From a bacterium (GTDB lineage Bacteria; Verrucomicrobiota; Verrucomicrobiae; Limisphaerales; J093), in contig JAKCAB010000352.1 in NCBI GenBank assembly GCA_021839785.1, positions 1 through 5,295 on the forward strand: 5,295 bases of DNA, read 5' to 3'. The notes below the pieces were generated by a model. The model ran no database searches, had not been told where the DNA came from, and saw nothing but the letters and a program-made list of their open reading frames with translations. This document shows, in pieces, positions 1-5,199 of this stretch. The stretch's first letter is position 1, and the number at the start of each line of letters is the position of its first letter. The position numbers and the translations under genes were made by a program.

Positions 1-768
1 GAAGTCGAGGATTCCACGGACGCCTTTTACGTCCTGGAAGGCCGGGTGCGAATTCGCGTGCGCACCGGCGAGGGGCCGTGCGTCCTGGCGGAACTCGGCC
101 CCGGCGAAATCTTCGGCGAGATGGGCATGATCGAGGATGCGCCACGCTCCGCCACCGCCGAGGCGATCGAGCCCGCCGAGGTGGAGGTGATCGGCGAGGC
201 GGAGTTTGCCGAGTACATTCTTGGCCGCCCCGAGCGGTTGCATCGTTACCTGGCCACGCTGTTCGAGCGCCTGCGCCACACCTCCGCGCTGGTCCGCGCC
301 CAGCGCGGCAGCGCCGAAGTCGGCCCGCTCACCGAAGCGGATCTTGACCCCGCGTTGGCGCCGCGGTTCACCTTGCATTTGCGCTCGCGTTACGAGGAAA
401 CGGGCTTTTCCGCGCCGGCCATTGCCCTGGACATCGACAAGCTGCCGTTCCTGATCGGGCGTGCCGGGGGCGTGGTGGACACGCCGTTTTCGAGCAACCA
501 CCTCAACGTGCCGGACGAGATGCCGTTTCGGGTCTCCCGCCACCATTGCGCGATCGAGCAGCGGGGGCGCCAGCTTGTGGTCCGCGACCGTGGCAGCACG
601 GTGGGCACGTGCGTCAACGGAAAGCCGATCGGCGTGCGCTTTCAGGCGGTCGAGGCCCCGCTGGTCGTGGGGACGAACGAAATCGTGCTTGGCGGCGCGG
701 GCAGCCCGCACCGGTTCGAACTGACGGTGCGCGCGTCGGCACCCGCGGCACCACCGGCAGTTCAGTAG
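1..768 (+). CDS. Cyclic-nucleotide-binding + FHA domain protein (5' end missing)
   Basis: The reading frame is open from the first base, so the true start lies upstream; 255 residues plus a TAG stop are visible. Residues 1-75 form the second half of a cNMP-binding (CRP-type) beta-roll: 'FYVLEGRVRI', then GEIFGE (35-40) and PRSA (48-51). E40 and R49 are the usual contacts to the cyclic nucleotide ribose and phosphate, so ligand binding looks intact. Residues about 76-145 are a charged linker. Residues about 148-243 form an FHA domain: GR (153-154), SRHH (179-182), GST (198-200) and VNG (205-207), the pattern that binds phosphothreonine peptides. No DNA-binding helix-turn-helix or catalytic domain is visible. 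By family knowledge such proteins are cytosolic signalling adaptors linking a cyclic nucleotide to Ser/Thr-kinase phosphorylation; the partner is unknown. The gene converges on cysN and is unlikely to share its transcript. Domain calls are firm; the role is inferred. Confidence 0.9.
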   Translation, partial: EVEDSTDAFYVLEGRVRIRVRTGEGPCVLAELGPGEIFGEMGMIEDAPRSATAEAIEPAEVEVIGEAEFAEYILGRPERLHRYLATLFERLRHTSALVRAQRGSAEVGPLTEADLDPALAPRFTLHLRSRYEETGFSAPAIALDIDKLPFLIGRAGGVVDTPFSSNHLNVPDEMPFRVSRHHCAIEQRGRQLVVRDRGSTVGTCVNGKPIGVRFQAVEAPLVVGTNEIVLGGAGSPHRFELTVRASAPAAPPAVQ

Positions 769-774
769 TCGGTT

Positions 775-791
775 CTGAAAAACCTTTTCAG
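775..791. terminator. Weak A/T hairpin in the convergent gap
   Basis: CTGAAAA and TTTTCAG form a perfect 7-bp inverted repeat around a 3-base loop, 6 bases after the stop of the CNBD-FHA gene. Four of the seven pairs are A-T and no T-run follows on the plus strand, so it is a weak candidate for an intrinsic terminator. A smaller hairpin (CTGCC-TTT-GGCAG, 814-826) lies nearby. The rest of the 133-bp gap between the two convergent genes shows nothing I can name. Confidence 0.25.
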
Positions 792-901
792 GGAGCCAAC
801 GAGAGCAGAGCGGCTGCCTTTGGCAGGACGGCAAGGAGCCGGTTGCATTGAACCCCCAAAACGGGCGGCCGCGCGTACCGGTGGCAGTTGGGTGACCGCG
901 G

Positions 902-2224
902 TCAGATCGCGAAGTCGCTGTAGTCCGGCTTGTACGTCTCGGTGGGAGGATGAAGCATTCCCGCCGCGACGGTTTGGTTGGTGGCCGGCTCGATCAGGAC
1001 GAAAGCGCCCGTGAGCCGGTTGGTGGTGTAACCGTCGAAGACCAGCGGACGCGAGGTCTTGAGCCGCATTTCGCCGATGTCGTTCAAACCCAGTTCGGGC
1101 GGGTCGGGCTGGGATTCGTAGGTCTCGATGTCGATCCGTCCAGTCAGGCTGGTGACGATGGCCTGGACCGTTTGGGTCGTGTGCTTGAGGAAATATTTCC
1201 GCCCTGCCTGGAGCGGGCGCGGGTGCATCCAGGCCACGCGGGCGCGGAGGTCCGAGCTTTTGCCTGGCAGGTTGTCCAAATCCACGATCATGTCGCCGCG
1301 GCTCACATCGAGATCGTGCGCGAGGACGAGCGTGACCGACTGGGGGCAAAACGCCTCCGCCAGTTCGCCGTCGAAGGTGTGGATTGCCTTGATGGTCGTG
1401 CGCTGCCCGCCCGGCAGGACCATGACTTCCTGGCCGACCTTGACGATGCCGCCGGCGAGTTGGCCGCTGAGGCCGCGAAAGTCGTGGAGCCGCGGATCGC
1501 GCGGGTTTTGCGGGCGGTTCACCCACTGCACGGGGAAGCGCACGGCGCCGAGGTTCCAGTCGCTGGCGATGTGGACGCTTTCCAGGTGGCGCAGCAAGGT
1601 GGGCCCTTCGTACCAAGGCGTGTGCGGTGAGGGTTCTACGACGTTGTCGCCGTTGAGGGCGCTGATCGGCACGAACTTCACGTCGCGCAACACGTCCAGT
1701 CGCGGCAGGAACGCTTCGAACTGGTCGCGAATTTCGCGGAAGCGCTCCTCGCTCCAGTCCACCAGGTCCATTTTGTTCACGGCGATAACGAGGTGCGGAA
1801 TGCCCAGCAGCGCGGCGATGTACGTGTGGCGGCGGCTTTGTTCGATCACGCCCTGGCGCGCGTCCACGAGGACGACGGACAAGTTCGCCGTGGAAGCGCC
1901 GGTGACCATGTTGCGCGTGTATTGCACGTGGCCGGGCGTGTCGGCGACGATTAATTTCCGCTTCGGGGTTGCGAAATAGCGGTAGGCGACGTCGATGGTG
2001 ATGCCCTGCTCGCGCTCGGCGCGGAGGCCGTCGGTGAGGTTAGCCAGGTTGATCTGCCCGCCGCCCGTGATGTCGGCGGAGCGTTCCAGCGCTTCGAGTT
2101 GGTCTTCCATGAGCGACTTCGAATCGTACAACAACCGGCCGATCAGCGTGGACTTGCCGTCGTCCACGGAGCCGCAAGTGTTGAAGCGCAGAATCTCGAC
2201 CGGGTGCGAAGTGGGCGAAGACAT
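902..2224 (-). CDS. cysN: Sulfate adenylyltransferase subunit 1 (GTPase subunit CysN)
   Basis: CysN is the GTPase partner of CysD. Together they form cytosolic ATP sulfurylase, which turns sulfate and ATP into APS and pyrophosphate, coupled to GTP hydrolysis. The 440-aa protein is an EF-Tu-like GTPase with all G motifs: GSVDDGKST P-loop (18-26), GITIDVAYRYF switch I (74-84), DTPGH (95-99), NKMD (150-153) and SAL (188-190). Beta-barrel domains II and III follow from about residue 225 to the end. The length is a little below the roughly 475 aa of E. coli CysN, and the protein ends without the APS-kinase domain found in CysN/C fusions such as NodQ. The ATG start directly precedes the conserved 'VEILRFNTCGSVDDGKST' region; no Shine-Dalgarno is evident before it. 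It lies 53 bases after the haloperoxidase-like gene on the same strand and is probably cotranscribed with it and cysD. It is unusual that cysD is not directly adjacent. Confidence 0.96.
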   Translation of the reverse strand: MSSPTSHPVEILRFNTCGSVDDGKSTLIGRLLYDSKSLMEDQLEALERSADITGGGQINLANLTDGLRAEREQGITIDVAYRYFATPKRKLIVADTPGHVQYTRNMVTGASTANLSVVLVDARQGVIEQSRRHTYIAALLGIPHLVIAVNKMDLVDWSEERFREIRDQFEAFLPRLDVLRDVKFVPISALNGDNVVEPSPHTPWYEGPTLLRHLESVHIASDWNLGAVRFPVQWVNRPQNPRDPRLHDFRGLSGQLAGGIVKVGQEVMVLPGGQRTTIKAIHTFDGELAEAFCPQSVTLVLAHDLDVSRGDMIVDLDNLPGKSSDLRARVAWMHPRPLQAGRKYFLKHTTQTVQAIVTSLTGRIDIETYESQPDPPELGLNDIGEMRLKTSRPLVFDGYTTNRLTGAFVLIEPATNQTVAAGMLHPPTETYKPDYSDFAI

Positions 2225-2277
2225 GATGAATCAGGCGGCGCGGTTCAGTTGAGTAAGTCTTGGAAGGAATGGCCAGG

Positions 2278-3783
2278 CTAGAACTCGCGGGTGCGATAAA
2301 AGCACGGGTAGTTGCCGGCATTGGTATCCGAGAGGGCTACCCCGCCCACGACGGCAGTGTTGGTGAAAACCGGAACCCAGTGCTTGAGGTCGCTCGATTT
2401 GTCGAGGACCAACGGGTGACCGATGTGGCCGTGCAGGCGCAACCGCGGCCCACCGTTCGTCATGCCTTCGAGCCGGACCAACGGGAGCGCGTCGTTTGCC
2501 AGGAGGAAGTTCGCGCTCACGAAGTCGCCGACGCGCGCGCCGGTGGCCTTGCCCTCGCGGTTGGCGGACTGGTAATGAATGCCGCCGTAGATGCGGCTCA
2601 TGCCCACCTCATCCGCACAGGCGGCCAGGCTGGTGAACGTGCGGAAGACGCCCGGCAGCGAGTCCGAGGTGGCGGTGAACGTGATGGCGTCCGTCCCGTA
2701 GAAACGAGCGAGCACTTCCGCGCTCGCCTTGCTGAAGGTGCTGTGGCCGCTCACGTACTCCGGGAAATTGGGGGCGTTCAGGTAGTCCTTCCAGTTCGGA
2801 TCGGGATCGGTCGCCGAGTTGCCATCTTCGTCCGCCCGCCGAATGGCGGTGACCGGCCGCCAGGTGTTGTAGCGGTACTTGATTTCCCAGCAAACGATGG
2901 CGGCGTCAGCCTGGGCGAGGCTGATCCGGGCCATCAACCGCGCGGTGTCTTCGAGGCTGGTGTTCCGGCTGCGCACGATGTTGGCGGCGATCTCGTGCCA
3001 ATGCCCCGGTGGCATGGCGGTGTAACTGAAATCCGACCAAAACACCGCGATCTGGCTTTGCTCGGCGGTGCGCGCTTGGCTGTCCACGCCACCGATGGCC
3101 TTCACTTCCTTGAAGTCCTGGGCGTATTGTTCGCTCGTCAGCGGCGGTGGCGGCGGCGGCAGGAAGGATTCCTTGTCCGGCAGGGCGAACAGCTTGACGT
3201 AACGCCAGTGTGGATCGAGCGGCGGCCGGTAAAACGGCGGGGTGCGGCGCCACTGGCCGGGGGCATCGCTGGGAATGTACGGCACCTGGGTGTTCGCGCC
3301 ATCGCCTTGCCGGGCTTCGAGCATCAGGTCGGCGACCTGCTTTCCCAAGGCCACGCCGTTCGTGGTGGCCGCCGAAGCGGGAAGGGCAGACAGGCCTTCT
3401 TCGTAAAGGCTCAGCGTGCGAGCCTGGAAGGATGGGTAAAGCGCCAGCATCACCTCCCGGCCCGCCGCGATGACGGCGGCTTCCGGCGAGGTGCCCGGCG
3501 GATTGTCGAGCAGCGAAAGGTAGGGTTGATGCGTGCGCGTGACGGAATTGACCGCGTCGTAAAGCGAGGCGTCCAGGATGGCCAGGTTGCGGGTCGAGAG
3601 CGTTGGCCCGGTGTTGTCGGCCCGGATCGCGTCCAACATCAGCGCGTTCCAATCCAGCACCGCATTGGCCTGAGCGGCGGCACCCAGGAACAACGCGAGG
3701 CCAAAGAGAAGCCAGCGAGCGCTCGCGCGATTTCGATCCGTGGTTGAGCACAGGGCTCCCGAGTGAAAACTCATCGTTTGCAT
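2278..3783 (-). CDS. Secreted vanadium-haloperoxidase / PAP2-family protein
   Basis: A 501-aa exported protein. The N-terminus has arginines, a hydrophobic core (WLLFGLALFLG, 24-34) and an AxA signal-peptidase I site (A39-N-A41), so the mature protein would start near V42 and act outside the cytoplasm. Residues about 45-430 are alpha-helical and carry the vanadate/phosphate pocket: K302-x6-R309-P310, S345-G346-H347 and S396-R397-x5-H403. These match vanadium haloperoxidases and PAP2 acid phosphatases. The Asp normally four residues after the last His is A407 here. Six consecutive prolines occur at 209-214. The last 70 residues are a beta-rich tail with 'SSDLKHW' (463-469) and 'FYR' (495-497), a pattern I associate with verrucomicrobial secreted proteins. 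The start is 8 bases after the cysD stop with no clear Shine-Dalgarno; M4 is an alternative start. Either peroxidase or phosphatase activity is possible, and the substrate is unknown. It sits between the two ATP-sulfurylase subunit genes, with which it has no known link. Confidence 0.88.
   Translation of the reverse strand: MQTMSFHSGALCSTTDRNRASARWLLFGLALFLGAAAQANAVLDWNALMLDAIRADNTGPTLSTRNLAILDASLYDAVNSVTRTHQPYLSLLDNPPGTSPEAAVIAAGREVMLALYPSFQARTLSLYEEGLSALPASAATTNGVALGKQVADLMLEARQGDGANTQVPYIPSDAPGQWRRTPPFYRPPLDPHWRYVKLFALPDKESFLPPPPPPLTSEQYAQDFKEVKAIGGVDSQARTAEQSQIAVFWSDFSYTAMPPGHWHEIAANIVRSRNTSLEDTARLMARISLAQADAAIVCWEIKYRYNTWRPVTAIRRADEDGNSATDPDPNWKDYLNAPNFPEYVSGHSTFSKASAEVLARFYGTDAITFTATSDSLPGVFRTFTSLAACADEVGMSRIYGGIHYQSANREGKATGARVGDFVSANFLLANDALPLVRLEGMTNGGPRLRLHGHIGHPLVLDKSSDLKHWVPVFTNTAVVGGVALSDTNAGNYPCFYRTREF
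3142..3159 (-). repeat. Hexaproline codon run (CCG/CCA triplet repeat)
   Basis: Six consecutive proline codons in the haloperoxidase-like gene (residues 209-214), seen on the plus strand as a run of CGG-type triplets. By established knowledge, polyproline runs stall ribosomes unless EF-P is present, and such triplet runs can vary in length between strains. It lies in a loop region before the active-site helices. Confidence 0.8.
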
Positions 3784-3791
3784 GATCGGCG

Positions 3792-4694
3792 CTAAAAGTA
3801 GCCTTGTTTCTTCCGATCTTCCATCGCGGCTTCGCTGGCTTTGTCGTCGGCGCGTGAACCGCGCTCGGTCACGCGCGCGGCCGCGATCTCGGCAATGATG
3901 TCATCGACGGTATCGGCCGGGCTTTCCACCATGCCGGTGCTGATGATGTCGCCGATGGTGCGGACGCGGACCACGAGTTCCCGCACCTCCTCGGACGGTT
4001 TCGGCGGCAACAGGTCGGTCAACGGCAGCCATTGCCCGCGCCGGCGCACGCACTGGCGGCGATGGCTGAAGTAGATCGTGGGCACCTCGAGCCGCTCGCG
4101 TTTGATGTATTCCCAGACGTCCATCTCGGTCCAGTTGCTGAGCGGAAACACGCGCATGTGCTCGCCGGCGTTCAGGCGGGCGTTGTAAAGGTTCCAGATT
4201 TCCGGGCGCTGATTCTTCGGATCCCACTGGCCGAAGGCGTCGCGGAAACTGAAGAACCGCTCCTTGGCGCGCGCCTTTTCCTCGTCCCGCCGCGCGCCGC
4301 CGATGGCGCAGTCGAAGCCGAACTCCTCGATGGCTGCGAGCAGCGTGGGGATTTGCAGCCGGTTGCGGCTGGTTTCGCCGGGATTGGGCACCGCGATGCC
4401 TTTGGCGATCGCGTTCTCGACGGTGCGGACGATCAATTTGCAGCCCAACTCAGCGCACCGCCGGTCGCGAAAATCGTTCAACTCGGGGAAGTGGTGGCCA
4501 GTGTCCACGTTCAGGAGCGGCATCGGGATGTCCGAAGGGCGGAAGGCCTTTTCGGCCAGCCGCAAGAGACAGATCGAGTCCTTGCCGCCCGAAAACAGCA
4601 ACGCCGGCCGCTCGAACTCGGCCGCCACCTCGCGCATGACGTGGATGGCCTCGGTTTCGAGATATTGAAGGTGGTCGAGGTGGTAGGAGGACAT
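3792..4694 (-). CDS. cysD: Sulfate adenylyltransferase subunit 2 (CysD)
   Basis: CysD is the catalytic ATP-pyrophosphatase subunit of ATP sulfurylase; it adenylates sulfate to APS with CysN as its GTPase activator, in the cytosol. The 300-aa length is typical of the family (about 302 aa in E. coli). Visible signatures are the PP-loop SGGKDS (35-40), 'NVDTGHHFPE' (62-71), the CysD-specific GGARRDEEKARAKER (132-146), 'FPLSNWTEMDVWEYI' (183-197) and the C-terminal 'VRVRTIGDIISTG' and 'KKQGYF' ending. It is full length with no missing key residue. The ATG follows a C-rich stretch with no Shine-Dalgarno, and only one base separates it from the end of an inverted-repeat arm, so its original leader may have been replaced. 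The haloperoxidase-like gene starts 8 bases after its TAG stop, pointing to cotranscription; cysN follows only after that gene. Confidence 0.96.
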   Translation of the reverse strand: MSSYHLDHLQYLETEAIHVMREVAAEFERPALLFSGGKDSICLLRLAEKAFRPSDIPMPLLNVDTGHHFPELNDFRDRRCAELGCKLIVRTVENAIAKGIAVPNPGETSRNRLQIPTLLAAIEEFGFDCAIGGARRDEEKARAKERFFSFRDAFGQWDPKNQRPEIWNLYNARLNAGEHMRVFPLSNWTEMDVWEYIKRERLEVPTIYFSHRRQCVRRRGQWLPLTDLLPPKPSEEVRELVVRVRTIGDIISTGMVESPADTVDDIIAEIAAARVTERGSRADDKASEAAMEDRKKQGYF

Positions 4695-4695
4695 T

Positions 4696-4726
4696 CGGGA
4701 ACGGGGATCGGCTCTCGGATTTCGGG
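4696..4726 (+). repeat. Inverted-repeat arm, cysD side
   Basis: CGGGAACGGG followed by a 7-base insert and TCTCGGATTTCGG. Its reverse complement recurs at 5153-5176 on the far side of the four-helix-bundle gene: the first 10 bases are identical, then 12 of 13 match after skipping the 7-base insert. The arm ends one base from the cysD start codon. It overlaps the first unit of the 14-bp tandem repeat. Confidence 0.7.
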
Positions 4727-4760
4727 TCTCGGATTTCGCGTATCGGATTTCAGGTCTCGG
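4713..4760 (+). repeat. 14-bp tandem repeat, about 3.4 copies
   Basis: Direct units at 4713-4726 (TCTCGGATTTCGGG), 4727-4740 (TCTCGGATTTCGCG), 4741-4754 (TATCGGATTTCAGG), then a partial TCTCGG at 4755-4760. Units differ by one to three bases. It fills most of the 84-bp gap between the four-helix-bundle gene and cysD. It is too short and uninterrupted to be a CRISPR. No promoter or operator could be assigned to it. Confidence 0.85.
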
Positions 4761-4778
4761 AGTGAGCGGGCGCGAGCA

Positions 4779-5138
4779 TCAACGAGCCGCGACTGAGCGG
4801 ATAAGCCCGCTGGCGAGTTGCCCGGCCTGAACGCAGTGTCGCAGCAAGGCCGTATGTTCGTGCGCGGTGATGAATTGGTTGTCCAGCAGGACGTAAGACA
4901 TCGAACGCACCTCCCCGCAGGAGCGACGGGCGTAATTGTAGGCCTGTTTCTTTTCGGCTGCATGAAGGCTTTCCCAACCTTCAGCGATGTTGTTCATCAC
5001 GGAGATCGCGGCGCGCCGAAGCTGGTCGAAAAGGCCAAAATCCCGACACAACGGCTCGCGCTGGCAAAGCCCGTAAACCGCCTTCGCCAAGTCGCGTGTT
5101 GTTTTCCAGGCGTCTGTTTCCTCGAATGAAGTTGGCAT
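4779..5138 (-). CDS. Four-helix-bundle protein (23S rRNA IVP / S23 family)
   Basis: A 119-aa, mostly alpha-helical protein. It matches the family first described from intervening sequences of 23S rRNA genes and structurally related to the Avd accessory proteins of retroelements. Helix 1 spans about 4-25. The family hallmark runs from F34-G35-L36 through QLRRAA (39-44) to NIAEGWE (50-56). Helix 3 carries YARRSCGEVRS (69-79) and helix 4 covers about 91-118. Length and motif order are normal for the family. The ATG at 5138-5136 was chosen because it begins the family-like N-terminus and has GAGAG five bases upstream (5148-5144), the only plausible ribosome-binding site in the window. A longer GTG start would run out of frame through cysH. 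The biochemical role of stand-alone copies is not established; RNA or nucleic-acid binding is a guess. There is no rRNA here. It lies between cysH (38 bases) and cysD (84 bases) and is enclosed by inverted repeats, suggesting a later arrival. Confidence 0.88.
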   Translation of the reverse strand: MPTSFEETDAWKTTRDLAKAVYGLCQREPLCRDFGLFDQLRRAAISVMNNIAEGWESLHAAEKKQAYNYARRSCGEVRSMSYVLLDNQFITAHEHTALLRHCVQAGQLASGLIRSVAAR

Positions 5139-5143
5139 GGTTG

Positions 5144-5148
5144 CTCTC
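5144..5148 (-). promoter_or_regulatory. Putative Shine-Dalgarno of the four-helix-bundle gene
   Basis: GAGAG on the minus strand, five bases before the ATG at 5138-5136. It supports this start over upstream alternatives. None of the other starts in the window shows an equally good purine-rich site. Confidence 0.45.
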
Positions 5149-5152
5149 GAAA

Positions 5153-5176
5153 GCCGAAATCCAAGACCCGTTCCCG
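5153..5176 (-). repeat. Inverted-repeat arm, cysH side
   Basis: On the minus strand this reads CGGGAACGGG followed directly by TCTTGGATTTCGGC. It matches the arm at 4696-4726 in opposite orientation, with one mismatch in the aligned 23 bases apart from a 7-base gap. It begins at the first base of the palindrome that contains the cysH stop. Confidence 0.7.
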
Positions 5177-5199
5177 TCATGCCGTTCGAACGGCATGAC
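5176..5199. repeat. Perfect 24-bp palindrome over the cysH stop
   Basis: GTCATGCCGTTC is followed immediately by its exact reverse complement, giving 12 bp per arm with no spacer. In RNA it would fold as a 10-bp stem with a UCGA loop. It contains the cysH TGA (5179-5177) and the final codons. No T-run follows on the minus strand, so a standard intrinsic terminator is unlikely. It could be a protein-binding site, a transcript-end stabiliser or the edge of an inserted element. Confidence 0.85.

Larger units (their letters stand above)
4696..5199. mobile_element. Candidate repeat-bounded cassette carrying the four-helix-bundle gene
   Basis: Inverted repeats at 4696-4726 and 5153-5176 enclose one complete small gene, and a perfect palindrome (5176-5199) abuts the outer edge of the right arm. 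The unit sits between cysH and cysD, genes commonly adjacent in sulfate-assimilation operons. There is no transposase inside and I find no convincing target-site duplication, so if mobile it would depend on enzymes supplied elsewhere. The element is inferred; the repeats themselves are directly visible. The outer limits are uncertain (481 bp without the palindrome, 504 bp with it). Confidence 0.35.

Noticed and set aside
893..904. 12-bp palindrome TGACCGCGGTCA over the cysN stop
   Set aside because: Too short and GC-simple to stand out in this base composition, with no T-run to suggest a terminator.
902..1000. APS-kinase (CysC) fusion at the CysN C-terminus
   Set aside because: CysN stops at residue 440 after its barrel domains. 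The sequence beyond is a 133-bp gap with no kinase P-loop.
950..1979. Two long plus-strand frames opposite cysN
   Set aside because: Both mirror the conserved cysN codons and carry no recognisable motif.
2260..3747. Long open frame on the plus strand (495 codons) opposite the haloperoxidase-like gene
   Set aside because: It lies antisense to a gene with clear motifs and a signal peptide. Its product has no recognisable domain and is rich in Arg, Gly, Val and Ala, as expected for the shadow of a GC-rich gene.
4713..4760. CRISPR-like repeat array
   Set aside because: The 14-bp units are directly tandem with no spacers and no cas genes are present.
4032..4796. 254-codon plus-strand frame opposite cysD
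   Set aside because: Antisense shadow of cysD that runs into the 14-bp tandem repeats; no domain or start signal.
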